Positions 1 to 8,176 of a DNA stretch of 42,432 nt are shown here, one piece after another. Numbering within the stretch: the first letter of the stretch is position 1; each line of letters opens with the position of its first letter. The stretch covers positions 1 through 42,432 of the forward strand of contig JAEYRB010000026.1 in assembly GCA_023409735.1 (NCBI GenBank), given 5' to 3'. The position numbers were made by a program, and so were the translations under genes. The DNA comes from Bacillota bacterium (GTDB lineage Bacteria; Bacillota; Clostridia; Acetivibrionales; DTU013). Under the pieces are notes generated by a model that worked only from the letters and a program-made list of their open reading frames with translations, was not told the DNA's origin and ran no database searches.

Positions 1-19
1 TTGATTGGGGGTATGTGCC

Positions 20-1420
20 GTGAAGAAGATTAAGATTGGTTTTGCACCAACCAGAAGAAGCATTTTCAGTGCCCCGGATGCTGTAAAATATGCAAATTTA
101 ACAAGAGCAAGGTTGAAGGAACTGAAAATAGATTTTGTAGATATTATAGATATCAATGAAGAGGGGCTACTTTACGATGATAACGATCGGGAAAGGGTTG
201 CACAAAAGTTCAAAGCAGAAAAGGTTGACGGCCTTTTCTTACCTCACTGTAATTTTGGGACTGAATATGTTGTCGCACGGCTTGCAAAGGAACTCAATGT
301 TCCGGTACTGCTTTGGGGGCCGAGAGATGAAAGACCGGATGAAAACGGAATACGTCTGCGTGACAGCCAATGCGGGCTGTTTGCAACGGGCAAGGTCTTA
401 AGACGATTCCAAGTACCATTTTCATATTTGACTAATTGCAGATTGGAGGATCCTGAATTTGAAAGAGGAATTAACCTTTTTCTAGCGGTGTGCAGCGTTG
501 TTAAAGCATTTCGCAATACGAGGATACTACAGATCGGCCCAAGACCTTTCGATTTTTGGTCCACAATGTGCAATGAGGGCGAACTGCTGGAGAAATTCAA
601 TATTCAGCTGGCTCCTATTCCAATCCCTGAGTTGACATATGCCGTAAAGAGGGAAAAGGAAAAGGGCACAAATGTAAAAGCTGTAATGGACTATTGCAGG
701 GAAAACATGAATATCGGTATTGATGATGCTGCATTGGAAAATGTAGCGGCACTAAAGGTTGCAATGAAAGGTCTGGCACAGGAATACGGCTGTAATGCCA
801 TAGCGATCCAATGCTGGAACGCTTTACAGGGTGAGCTTGGTATTATGCCATGCGCATCTAATTCACTATTAAATGAAGAAGGTATTCCTGTTGTTTGTGA
901 AACCGATATTCATGGTGCTATAACGGCGATTATGGCAGAGGCTGCTGCTCTTGACGATACAAGGAGCTTTTTTGCAGATTGGACCGTGCGGCATCCCGAT
1001 GATGAAAACGGTGAATTATTGCAGCACTGCGGCCCATGGCCGATTTCAGTAGCATGTAACAAGCCGGCAATAGGCTACCCATTAGCATTTAAGCATCCCG
1101 GAGCAGTTGAAGCAGAGGCTAAGCGCGGGAAAATGACGATCTGCAGATTTGATGGCGACAACTCAGAGTATTCTCTTCTGATGGGAAATGCTGAGGGAAT
1201 TGAAGGCCCATATACTAAGGGAACTTATGTCTGGATCAAGGTCAATAATCTGAAAAGGTTAGAGGAGAAGCTTGTGTGCGGACCATATATTCACCACTGT
1301 GTCGGAATTCACAAGGATGTAGTACCTGTCCTTTATGAAGCCTGTAAGTACATCGGAGTAAAACCTGATCTGTATGATCCGGTCGAGGAAGAAATAAAGG
1401 CGTTCATACGTGGTGAATAG
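20..1420 (+). CDS. L-fucose isomerase-like sugar isomerase (FucI/AraA superfamily)
   Basis: A 466-residue cytosolic protein of the L-fucose isomerase-like family, which interconverts aldoses and ketoses. Visible family traits are the N-terminal Rossmann-like part (KKIKIGFAPTRR), a central segment with an acidic metal-ligand candidate (PVVCETDIHGAI, about residues 290-305) and a C-terminal barrel ending near HHCVGIH. I take GTG at 20 as the start because a G-rich Shine-Dalgarno (GGGGGT, 7-12) precedes it; TTG at 5 in the same frame is possible. It leads an operon with split transketolase genes and an FGGY kinase 34 bp downstream, so it should supply the ketose that the kinase phosphorylates. 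The substrate is not shown by sequence; D-apiose is my preferred inference. The gene may continue an operon that starts before the window. Confidence 0.8.
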   Translation: MKKIKIGFAPTRRSIFSAPDAVKYANLTRARLKELKIDFVDIIDINEEGLLYDDNDRERVAQKFKAEKVDGLFLPHCNFGTEYVVARLAKELNVPVLLWGPRDERPDENGIRLRDSQCGLFATGKVLRRFQVPFSYLTNCRLEDPEFERGINLFLAVCSVVKAFRNTRILQIGPRPFDFWSTMCNEGELLEKFNIQLAPIPIPELTYAVKREKEKGTNVKAVMDYCRENMNIGIDDAALENVAALKVAMKGLAQEYGCNAIAIQCWNALQGELGIMPCASNSLLNEEGIPVVCETDIHGAITAIMAEAAALDDTRSFFADWTVRHPDDENGELLQHCGPWPISVACNKPAIGYPLAFKHPGAVEAEAKRGKMTICRFDGDNSEYSLLMGNAEGIEGPYTKGTYVWIKVNNLKRLEEKLVCGPYIHHCVGIHKDVVPVLYEACKYIGVKPDLYDPVEEEIKAFIRGE

Positions 1421-1454
1421 GGTAGTTAACCGAATGGAGAAAAGAGGATGAATA

Positions 1455-2276
1455 ATGGTTAATTTGAAAGCAAAGTCTTTTGAATTGAGAAAGCTTGTTC
1501 TGGATATGATCTACAGAGCAAAAACCGGTCATATCGGCGGCGACTTTTCAGTTATGGATATCCTGGTCACACTGTACTACAAGCAAATGAATATATCACC
1601 TGAAAATGTTGATGATCCGGATCGTGACATGTTTGTTCTGAGTAAAGGACATTCTGTAGAGGCTCTATATGCAGTTTTATCAGATAGAGGTTTCTTCCCA
1701 AAGGAAGACCTGATGACATATAGCCAGATAAACACAAAATACATTGGCCACCCAAACAATAAAATCAACGGAATTGAGATGAATTCCGGGTCCCTGGGAC
1801 ACGGGCTTCCTGTAAGTGTAGGCATGGCTCTGGGTTCAAGGATGAGTGGAAGAAAAAACAGGATTTATACGGTAATGGGGGACGGCGAATTAGCAGAGGG
1901 CTCTATTTGGGAAGGTGCAATGGCAGCAAGCCATTATAAGCTGGATAAGCTTTGTGCCGTGATAGATCGCAACTGCCTGCAGATATCAGGCGGAACTGAG
2001 ATGGTGATGAGCCAGGAAAGCATTGAGGATAGATGGAAAAGCTTTGGATGGCATGTAATTAATGCTGCAGGAAATGATATAGCCTCTCTGGATCAGGCTT
2101 TTAATGAGGCAAGACAGATAACAGGGAAGCCAACCGTTATCATTGCCCATACGATCAAGGGGTATGGAGTGTCGTTTATGGAAAATAAGGCTACATGGCA
2201 TCACAAGGTACCAACGTATGAAGAATATACAGCAGCATCCACCGAGCTTGAAAAAAGAAGAGGGGAAGGCATATGA
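1455..2276 (+). CDS. Transketolase-like subunit A (ThDP-binding N-terminal half)
   Basis: A 273-residue N-terminal half of a split transketolase. The thiamine-diphosphate motif is present (GDGELAEGSIWEGA, about residues 141-154, with the closing Asn in VIDRNC near residue 175), as are the substrate-loop features SKGHS and NSGSLGHGLPVS. Full-length transketolases are about 660 residues; here the pyrimidine and C-terminal domains are a separate gene overlapping by 4 bp (ATGA), so the two halves are translationally coupled and presumably form a heterotetramer. ATG at 1455 follows an AGAGGA ribosome binding site. Such split pairs next to an isomerase and a GlpK-like kinase are known for apulose-4-phosphate transketolase (AptA/AptB type). 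Ordinary pentose-phosphate transketolase remains an alternative. Confidence 0.88.
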   Translation: MVNLKAKSFELRKLVLDMIYRAKTGHIGGDFSVMDILVTLYYKQMNISPENVDDPDRDMFVLSKGHSVEALYAVLSDRGFFPKEDLMTYSQINTKYIGHPNNKINGIEMNSGSLGHGLPVSVGMALGSRMSGRKNRIYTVMGDGELAEGSIWEGAMAASHYKLDKLCAVIDRNCLQISGGTEMVMSQESIEDRWKSFGWHVINAAGNDIASLDQAFNEARQITGKPTVIIAHTIKGYGVSFMENKATWHHKVPTYEEYTAASTELEKRRGEGI

Positions 2277-3214
2277 ACAACATACCAAACCGTCAGGCTA
2301 TTTGCGAAGTCCTGACTGAAAAAGCATATACAGATAAGGATATTGTTGTATTATGCAGCGATTCAAGAGGTTCAGCCTCTTTGACAGGATTTGTGGAGAA
2401 ACATCCTGAACAGTTTATTGAGGTTGGAATTGCTGAACAAAATTTGGTCAGTATGGCTGCTGGTATGGCTAGAACAGGTAAGAAGGCATTTGTAGCATCA
2501 CCTGCGTGCTTTCTGTCTACCAGAAGCTTAGAACAGGCTAAAGTAGATGTGGCATATTCTGATACTAATGTGAAGCTTATCGGGATAAGTGGCGGAATCA
2601 GTTACGGCTCCCTTGGAATGACTCATCATTCAACTCAGGATATTGCGGCAATGGGTTCACTGCCTAACATGAGGGTCTATATTCCAAGTGACAGGCATCA
2701 GACAAAATGCCTTATCGAAGTGCTCCTCAATGATAATAAGCCTGCATATATCAGAGTTGGGAGAAACCCTGTTGAGGATATCTATAATGAAGAAAACGTC
2801 CCATTTGCAATTGATAAAGCAACTGTTTTAAGCCGTGGAAATGATATAGCGATAATTGCTTGTGGGGAAATGGTGAGAGCCGCTATTATAGCGGCTGAAA
2901 AGCTAAAAGCATGTGGCATTATGTCAACAGTCATTGATATGTATTGTGTAAAACCTATTGACAGAGAAGCTGTAATAGAAGCCGCAAAGCAGACAAAGGC
3001 TGTGATTACGGTTGAAGAGCATTCAGGCTTCGGCGGTCTTGGCTCAATAGTATGCAGTATTGTATCGAAAGAATGTCCAAGAAAGGTTATTAACCTCGCA
3101 CTTCCTGATTCACCTGTAATAGCTGGAAAAGCACAGGAGGTATTCGATTATTACGGCTTAAATGCAGATGGTATAGTAAAAACCGCAGTGGAGCTGATGA
3201 ATGATGTCAAATAA
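2273..3214 (+). CDS. Transketolase-like subunit B (pyrimidine-binding and C-terminal half)
   Basis: A 313-residue partner of the preceding gene. It carries the catalytic Glu of the ThDP aminopyrimidine site in the motif EVGIAEQNLV (about residues 51-60), the conserved GISGGISYGSLGMTHHS loop and a C-terminal transketolase domain (VIDMYCVKPID, VEEHSGFGGLG). The start overlaps the stop of subunit A by 4 bp and its 3' end overlaps the next gene by 14 bp, indicating strong translational coupling across isomerase, transketolase and kinase. The DXS-like style of the C-terminal domain is usual for split transketolases. The acceptor and donor sugars cannot be read from the sequence. Confidence 0.88.
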   Translation: MNNIPNRQAICEVLTEKAYTDKDIVVLCSDSRGSASLTGFVEKHPEQFIEVGIAEQNLVSMAAGMARTGKKAFVASPACFLSTRSLEQAKVDVAYSDTNVKLIGISGGISYGSLGMTHHSTQDIAAMGSLPNMRVYIPSDRHQTKCLIEVLLNDNKPAYIRVGRNPVEDIYNEENVPFAIDKATVLSRGNDIAIIACGEMVRAAIIAAEKLKACGIMSTVIDMYCVKPIDREAVIEAAKQTKAVITVEEHSGFGGLGSIVCSIVSKECPRKVINLALPDSPVIAGKAQEVFDYYGLNADGIVKTAVELMNDVK

Positions 3215-4685
3215 ATATATTATTGGCATAGACCAGAGTACGCAGGCAACTAAAGCAATATTGTTTGATGTTCAGGGGAGGATCGTTGACAGAAGAGACC
3301 TGACACATGCACAGATCATTAATGATCGAGGATGGATAGAGCATGACCCTGTTCAAATCTATAACAACACTATAGCAGCAGTCAAAGAATTGCTGGAGGT
3401 AACAGCAGTAAACAGCTCCGACATTGCAGGAGTAGGCATAACAAACCAGAGGGAAACTGCAGTTGCCTGGGATAAGGAAACAGGAAGGCCTGTTTATAAT
3501 GCAATTGTTTGGCAATGTAAAAGGGGCGAGGTCATTTGCAGAAGGCTTGAAGGCTACAGCGAATTCATCCGTAATCGAACGGGGCTTCAGCTGTCCCCCT
3601 ATTTTTCCGCTGCTAAAATTGCCTGGCTCCTTGAAAATGTAGATGGCCTAAAAATAAAATCAGAGGCCGGCCAAATTGCTTATGGTACAATGGATAGCTG
3701 GTTAATATACAAGCTGACAGGCGGAAGAAGCTTTAAAACTGACTTTTCAAATGCCTCAAGAACTCAGCTGTTCAATATTATCGAGTTAAAATGGGATGAG
3801 GTTATCTGTAAGCATTTTGGAATAAATCCCGCAGGCCTTGCAGAGGTATGCGAGTCGAATGCATGCTTTGGTAAAACGGATTTTGAAGGTATTCTGCCCA
3901 AGCCAGTACCTATCTGTAGTGTACTTGGTGATTCTCATGCAGCTTTATTCGGCCAAGGCTGCCTGGATATGGGAGGAATAAAAACAACGTATGGTACCGG
4001 TTCATCTGTTATGATGAACATTGGAGAAAAGCCCCTATCCAGTAAAAAAGGCCTTGTAACTTCACTTGCATGGGGCATGGATGGCAGAGTTCAATATGTA
4101 CTTGAAGGAAATATCAATTATTCAGGTGCAGTACTGAGATGGGTTAAAAATGACCTTAAGCTTATAGAAAACGAGTCCGATGCAGAAGGCCTTGCCAATC
4201 AAGCAAATCCTGCTGACAGAACTTACCTGGTGCCTGCTTTTACAGGCCTTGGTGCCCCCTATTGGAAAAATGATGCATCAGCAGTTATTTGCGGGATGAC
4301 GAGACTGACAGGCAAAGCCGAGTTAATAAGAGCGGCGCTTGATTCGATAGTGTATCAGATTACAGATATTATTAATATTATGAGGTGCGAATCCGGTATT
4401 GACATTAATGAACTGAAGGTTGACGGAGGCCCTACTAGAAATAATTATCTTATGCAGCTCCAGGGCGATTTGCTGAATATCCCTGTGCAGGTGCCTTCTG
4501 CTGAGGAGCTGTCAGCAATTGGTGCTGCCTATGCAGCAGGCATTGCATTGGGAATTTATGATAAATCGAAGTTAATTGAAGAAATGAAATACCACACCTT
4601 CTGTCCGCAAATGAGTGCGGAGGAAAGAGCAATGAAGCTGGTAGGCTGGAAGAGTGCGGTCGAGCTTGTATTGAATAAGAAGTAG
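3201..4685 (+). CDS. FGGY-family carbohydrate kinase, glycerol kinase-like
   Basis: A 494-residue FGGY kinase closest in motif style to glycerol kinase: phosphate-binding loop GIDQSTQATKAILFD, then GITNQRETAVAWD, TDFSNASRTQLFN, the ATP-site segment TYGTGSSVMMN, and GLGAPYWKNDASAVICGMTR near residue 350. Length fits GlpK (about 500). ATG at 3201 or 3204 follows a GGAG motif inside the transketolase B gene, whose end it overlaps. No glycerol facilitator or glycerol-3-phosphate dehydrogenase is nearby. The neighbours are an aldose/ketose isomerase and a transketolase, so the substrate is more likely a polyol-like ketose; apulose is an attractive fit because it resembles a branched triol. True glycerol kinase activity is the main alternative. 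No T-run terminator follows. Confidence 0.85.
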   Translation: MMSNKYIIGIDQSTQATKAILFDVQGRIVDRRDLTHAQIINDRGWIEHDPVQIYNNTIAAVKELLEVTAVNSSDIAGVGITNQRETAVAWDKETGRPVYNAIVWQCKRGEVICRRLEGYSEFIRNRTGLQLSPYFSAAKIAWLLENVDGLKIKSEAGQIAYGTMDSWLIYKLTGGRSFKTDFSNASRTQLFNIIELKWDEVICKHFGINPAGLAEVCESNACFGKTDFEGILPKPVPICSVLGDSHAALFGQGCLDMGGIKTTYGTGSSVMMNIGEKPLSSKKGLVTSLAWGMDGRVQYVLEGNINYSGAVLRWVKNDLKLIENESDAEGLANQANPADRTYLVPAFTGLGAPYWKNDASAVICGMTRLTGKAELIRAALDSIVYQITDIINIMRCESGIDINELKVDGGPTRNNYLMQLQGDLLNIPVQVPSAEELSAIGAAYAAGIALGIYDKSKLIEEMKYHTFCPQMSAEERAMKLVGWKSAVELVLNKK

Positions 4686-4698
4686 TGCAGTAGCAAAA

Positions 4699-4740
4699 CC
4701 ATAATGTTTTACATAATATATATTGTAAAAATTATTATGG
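4699..4740 (+). promoter_or_regulatory. Inverted repeat reaching into the ribosome binding site of the next gene
   Basis: CCATAAT (4699-4705) plus TTTTACA (4707-4713) pair with TGTAAAA (4724-4730) plus ATTATGG (4734-4740) around a short AT-rich loop, with small asymmetric bulges. The right arm's last two bases are the first two of the GGAGG Shine-Dalgarno of the gene at 4750. It could act as an operator or as a weak RBS-masking hairpin. There is no T-run, so a terminator for the sugar operon is unlikely. Confidence 0.4.
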
Positions 4741-4749
4741 AGGCTTTAT

Positions 4750-5187
4750 ATGCAAGATTCTTTATATAACTGGAATCCTCAAATGCAGCAAATGAATATG
4801 GCCGGACAATATAACACTATGGCAGCAATGCCGGAACAACAGCTGGAAAATATGTATCCCAATATATATCATATCGTTAACCCTGTTGTAGGCAGCTATT
4901 GCGACAATATTGATATGACATATGGTGCAAACTTTATTCCCAATAAAGAACAAGTAGAAGCTATCACCGATAATATTCTTAAACAGGTTGAACCCAATGT
5001 TGAAGCTGCAATCAAGAAAGAAGGGGGAGATGAAGAAAGGCAATTCGGGTTCGGTGGAAGACGTATATTAAGAGGTTTAGTCGGAACATTGCTTATTAGC
5101 GAGCTTCTTCGCAGAAGACGTCGTCCCTTTGGATTCTTTCCTGGATTCTTCCCGGGCTTTCCTATCGGAGGATTCTTTGGCTTTTAA
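4750..5187 (+). CDS. Small Met/Gln-rich protein with an Arg-block and Gly-Phe-Pro-rich tail, coat- or surface-like
   Basis: A 145-residue protein with no enzyme motif. It has a Met/Gln-rich N-terminus (residues 1-35), a middle segment with LENMYPNIYHIVNPVVGSYC (about 32-51) and a charged linker (KKEGGDEERQFGFGG). A hydrophobic turn, GLVGTLLISELL, is followed by RRRRRPF and a tail of repeated GFFPGFF/GFPIGGFFGF. The pattern of YP-x-IY-x-x-V-x-P-x-V followed by a CD pair is one I associate with small clostridial and bacilliform sporulation or coat proteins, but this is from memory only. There is a good RBS (GGAGG, 7 nt spacing). It stands alone between the sugar operon and a convergent ABC operon. 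Function unknown; the low-complexity tail suggests self-assembly or surface adhesion. Confidence 0.7.
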   Translation: MQDSLYNWNPQMQQMNMAGQYNTMAAMPEQQLENMYPNIYHIVNPVVGSYCDNIDMTYGANFIPNKEQVEAITDNILKQVEPNVEAAIKKEGGDEERQFGFGGRRILRGLVGTLLISELLRRRRRPFGFFPGFFPGFPIGGFFGF

Positions 5188-5210
5188 CAACTTATCACCG
5201 ATATTACAAG

Positions 5211-5245
5211 ACCTTGAAATAATGTTTTTAACGTGATTTCAAGGT
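5211..5245 (+). terminator. Hairpin after the coat-like gene
   Basis: ACCTTGAAAT (5211-5220) and ATTTCAAGGT (5236-5245) form a perfect 10-bp stem with a 15-nt loop, 23 bp after the stop codon. The following bases (TCTGTTAT) are only weakly T-rich, so termination is plausible but not strong. The rest of the gap to 5518 holds a second 9-bp stem (CAGGCTGTG 5422-5430 with CACAGCCTG 5441-5449) and the repeat element at 5462. No gene is seen in 5188-5518. Confidence 0.5.
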
Positions 5246-5461
5246 TCTGTTATCCGCGACTGTTCAATTTTTTACAAGTAAAAGTGCAGATGACAGCGAA
5301 TGGGCGTTATTAGCTATGTTAACAGTTACAATGAGCTTATTATAAATACTCTTATCTTCTAGAGACATAAAAGCATGATTATTAAAAGGAGTATACTCTG
5401 GTATAGTGAATTGCAGGAGAACAGGCTGTGAGCTTTGACCCACAGCCTGAGTTATTAATTA

Positions 5462-5508
5462 CATTGCCTGAAGGGCTATAGCAAGGTGCTCAATGCCCCA
5501 GAGACTTT
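5462..5508 (+). repeat. Third, diverged copy of the TTGCC/GCAA structured repeat
   Basis: The 47-bp stretch shares the core pattern TTGCC-Y-GAAGGGCTA-Y-AGCAA, then GCTC-R-ATGCCCC and GAGAC-W-TTTA, with the tandem copies at 40071-40195, on the same strand. Relative to them it lacks about 11 bases between the two halves. The outer TTGC/GCAA pairing is preserved. It lies in a convergent intergenic space, not upstream of a gene, which argues for a dispersed element rather than only a cis-regulator. Confidence 0.6.
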
Positions 5509-5518
5509 TACTTTGGCT

Positions 5519-6544
5519 TTATACTTTCCCTGAAGTCCAATCCCTGTATAGCCCTGCGATTACCTGTTCAATTGGTGCTTTCCTGATCTCGATATCCCGA
5601 ACTCCGTCCACTGTAGACAATTGATTTAATAAATCTCTGACCGGCATTCGAGCAAGGTCAACGTCATATTCAAATACTTCGTTCTCGGACGAAAGAAGCT
5701 TACAGTTTTGAATTTTAGGAATAAAGCCCTTATCCATCGTAACAGCAACTCTTGTCAGGTTGCCGGTGACGCAGCGCAAATCATTGAAGCTTCCGTCAAA
5801 AGCAATTTTGCCGCCGGAAATCATCAATATGCGTTCTGCCATTTCTTCAAGGTCATCCATGTCGTGGCTTGTCACAATGATGGTTACGCCGTTATCTCTA
5901 TTAATTCTTTTGAGAAAGTCTATCATCTGCCTTTTCGCAACAACATCAAGTCCAAGCGTCGGTTCGTCCAATAGAATAATCTCCGGGCTATGCAGCAGCA
6001 TCATTGCAAGATCAGCCTTCATGCGCTGACCGAGGCTTAGCTCACGGGCGAAGGTTTTAAGTAAATCTCCTATGTCCAAAAGCTCGATAACCATTGCAAG
6101 ATTTTGCTTGTACAGCTCATCGGGAATTCCCCAGACGACCTTTTTCCATTCAAAGCTTTGTATTACAGGATGATCCCACCATAGCTCGGTGCGATTGCCG
6201 AACAGGATCCCCATCCGCTGCATCAGTATTGTACGCTGTTTTTGCGGTGAAAGAGATAAAACCGATATATTGCCGCTATTAGGCAGAAGCATACCTCCGA
6301 GCAGCTTCATCGTCGTGCTTTTGCCCGCGCCATTAGGCCCGGCATATGCGACAAATTCTCCTTTGCGCACGGAAAATGTGACGTCGTCCAGTGCGGTAAT
6401 CGTAAGCTTTTCGGGCTTAATAAGGTTTCTTATCAGCCCTGCTCCTGTGTTGTCGCGCTGCCATTGTGTGAAGGTTTTAGTAACATTGTTTATACTAACG
6501 GCGAAATCCGTAGGGAACATATCTATTGGAGCCTTTTTTAACAT
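5519..6544 (-). CDS. ABC-2 type exporter, ATP-binding subunit
   Basis: A 341-residue ABC ATPase of the COG4586-like group. Walker A GPNGAGKST is at about residues 69-77, the signature is LSLGQRMKADLA (about 169-180), Walker B is IILLDEPTLGLD with H-loop TSHDMDDLEE, and an extra C-terminal region of about 90 residues follows. It is the last of three co-directional genes and its start overlaps the preceding permease by about 50 bp; the internal Met at 6520 is an alternative start. It should energise the two membrane partners encoded upstream, probably exporting a peptide, lipid or drug. The DNA shows no substrate determinant. The leader attenuator upstream suggests induction by translation stress. 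Confidence 0.9.
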   Translation of the reverse strand: MLKKAPIDMFPTDFAVSINNVTKTFTQWQRDNTGAGLIRNLIKPEKLTITALDDVTFSVRKGEFVAYAGPNGAGKSTTMKLLGGMLLPNSGNISVLSLSPQKQRTILMQRMGILFGNRTELWWDHPVIQSFEWKKVVWGIPDELYKQNLAMVIELLDIGDLLKTFARELSLGQRMKADLAMMLLHSPEIILLDEPTLGLDVVAKRQMIDFLKRINRDNGVTIIVTSHDMDDLEEMAERILMISGGKIAFDGSFNDLRCVTGNLTRVAVTMDKGFIPKIQNCKLLSSENEVFEYDVDLARMPVRDLLNQLSTVDGVRDIEIRKAPIEQVIAGLYRDWTSGKV

Positions 6545-7349
6545 AGTAGTTCAGTCCTTTCCTAAAAATAAAGTTTGCGACGAGCGCAATAATGAGCGTA
6601 TACGCAAGTGGATAGTATTGTGTGAGATTTAAAGGCGGTTTACCAAGCAGGCAAAGGGATGGAAACCATGCCATAAGCCCTTCCGGTAAAATCGTAAGCA
6701 GCGGTATCTGAATAAAGCCCGGCATCCCCGATAACGGAAATGTGCTTAACTGCCAGGTGCCATCAATTGCCGTGCTGGATATTTCCTCGGCAGCCACAGG
6801 CGCGTAAAATGCGACACTTGAAACCAGATAGGCGCGAGAGACGATGATTATCATTGTTGCAAGCAGGTAAATAATCAGCATAATCATCCACTGAAGCGTA
6901 ACCTGCAGGTGCAGTCGATTTATTGCTATTATCAGCAAAACGCACCCTATGATAAAATTGCCGCTTCCTGTAAACGGCATAAAACCGCTGGTTAAGAGCT
7001 GTGTTTTCAAGGAGAGCGGCTGCATAAACAGATGCTCCAGCTGCCCGCGTCCGATAATTCGGCTGATATGGATATTATTGCTAGACCCAAACAAAATGAA
7101 TATGCCCATTACGATCGTAGAATATGCCATCATAAACAAAACCTCATCAACGCTCATGCCGCCAATCCCGCCAAAGCGGATAGCAATTAAGTAAACACTC
7201 GATACGACGGAAAGATTAGATATGGTGTCCGATAATATCGCTGTCAAAGCAAATTTCGTATCGCGCAGCAGCCACACCAAATCCAATTTTGCCGAGATTG
7301 CGAACAAACCCATGATTCGCTTAAGCTTTGGAGTTGATTTAACCTCCAT
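6495..7349 (-). CDS. ABC-2 family membrane permease subunit (COG3694-like)
   Basis: About 284 residues with roughly six hydrophobic segments, for example VSSVYLIAIRF, VLFMMAYSTIVMGIFILF, GNFIIGCVLLIIAINR, WMIMLIIYLLATMIIIVS and YPLAYTLIIALVANFIF. The reading frame is open further upstream, but I start at 7349 (MEVKSTPK) because a strong AGGAGG sits just before it inside the end of the preceding gene, which it overlaps by 11 bp. The ISRIIGRGQLEHLFMQPL segment is the cytoplasmic coupling-helix region usual in this family. It pairs with the other permease at 7339-8106 and the ATPase at 5519 to form a heteromeric exporter. Confidence 0.85.
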   Translation of the reverse strand: MEVKSTPKLKRIMGLFAISAKLDLVWLLRDTKFALTAILSDTISNLSVVSSVYLIAIRFGGIGGMSVDEVLFMMAYSTIVMGIFILFGSSNNIHISRIIGRGQLEHLFMQPLSLKTQLLTSGFMPFTGSGNFIIGCVLLIIAINRLHLQVTLQWMIMLIIYLLATMIIIVSRAYLVSSVAFYAPVAAEEISSTAIDGTWQLSTFPLSGMPGFIQIPLLTILPEGLMAWFPSLCLLGKPPLNLTQYYPLAYTLIIALVANFIFRKGLNYYVKKGSNRYVPYGFRR

Positions 7350-8106
7350 AACTGACCATCCCCTCCTGTGATTTATTGAATGCAAATAGTGCCGCAGGCC
7401 ACAGTATAAGATTCCATATAATCTGCAGCCACAATACGCCTGCCGTGTCTGATGCGCCCACAAATATAGACAGGGGTGCGCCTCCAAGACAGGCAAAGGG
7501 TTGATATTTCATTATTTCGCTGAGCCCGAGCGGTAAAAAACTGATCGGTATCACTGTACCGGATAATAGGGCAACAACAGCCGCCCTTATGCGGCCTATT
7601 AACCAGCTCATATTTCTCAGCTTTATAGACAAACAGGCAAATAGAACATCAATGGCAAAGCCGAGAGAGATGCAAAGCAGCAGGCTGACAAAAAACCATA
7701 ACGATGCTGGCCTGAGACTTACACCGATGAGCGGAGATATGACCGCCATTGGCAGCGAGAATAAAGCTAATATGGGCAGCCACTCCCCAAATGTCTGTGC
7801 GATAAGCTGCCGCAGAACCGACAGCGGACGGCCGTACAGCTTCATTAAAACTCCTTCGCTGAGCCATCCTGTTGCTGCGGTCTTTACAACCATCATATCG
7901 GAAAGCAGCGCACTGATATATGTATAAGAAAGCATTTGTTGCATACTCATATCCACGGCTACTCCCGATGACATGACCACTCGCCAGAGGAAGATCAGGG
8001 GGATCAAGGTGCAAACCTTTATAATGATGTCCGGCAGGAGGTAGAGCACCCCGCCGTTTGTTTTTGCAAGACAAGCCATATGAGCTGTCTTTATATATTT
8101 AAACAT
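7339..8106 (-). CDS. ABC-2 family membrane permease subunit (COG4587-like)
   Basis: About 255 residues with about six membrane segments (for example VCTLIPLIFLWRVVMSS, LPILALFSLPMAVISPLIG, LWFFVSLLLCISLGFAIDVL, IRAAVVALLSGTVIPISFLP). The start is set at 8106 (MFKYIKTAHM) because AAGGAG lies 9 nt upstream; the frame is open to 8184, but that extension would run through the terminator hairpin. The WLSEGVLMKLYGRPLSVLRQ segment is the typical coupling region. First structural gene of the exporter operon, 36 bp downstream of an intrinsic terminator, so its expression should depend on read-through of the leader described at 8142-8208. Confidence 0.85.
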   Translation of the reverse strand: MFKYIKTAHMACLAKTNGGVLYLLPDIIIKVCTLIPLIFLWRVVMSSGVAVDMSMQQMLSYTYISALLSDMMVVKTAATGWLSEGVLMKLYGRPLSVLRQLIAQTFGEWLPILALFSLPMAVISPLIGVSLRPASLWFFVSLLLCISLGFAIDVLFACLSIKLRNMSWLIGRIRAAVVALLSGTVIPISFLPLGLSEIMKYQPFACLGGAPLSIFVGASDTAGVLWLQIIWNLILWPAALFAFNKSQEGMVSYGG

Positions 8107-8141
8107 TGCTTCTTGCTCCTTAAATGTAGTAATTTGGGTAT

Positions 8142-8176
8142 AAAAAAACCCAGGCATCCGTATCAATACCTGGGTT
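8142..8176 (-). terminator. Intrinsic terminator in the exporter leader
   Basis: On the minus strand AACCCAGG (8176-8169) pairs with CCTGGGTT (8154-8147), 8 bp with a 14-nt loop, and the run of A on the plus strand (8142-8148) gives an immediate U-tract. It stands between the leader ORF stop (8203) and the first exporter gene (8106). Confidence 0.85.

Noticed and set aside
3201..4685. Plain glycerol kinase assignment (glpK)
   Set aside because: Motifs fit the family, but the isomerase and transketolase partners and lack of glycerol genes make the specific name unsafe.
4699..4740. Terminator for the sugar operon
   Set aside because: The stem is AT-rich, lacks a T-run and includes the next gene's RBS, so a regulatory reading is better.
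5708..6632. Plus-strand ORFs opposite the ABC ATPase
   Set aside because: Shadow frames of a gene with complete Walker A, signature and Walker B motifs on the minus strand.
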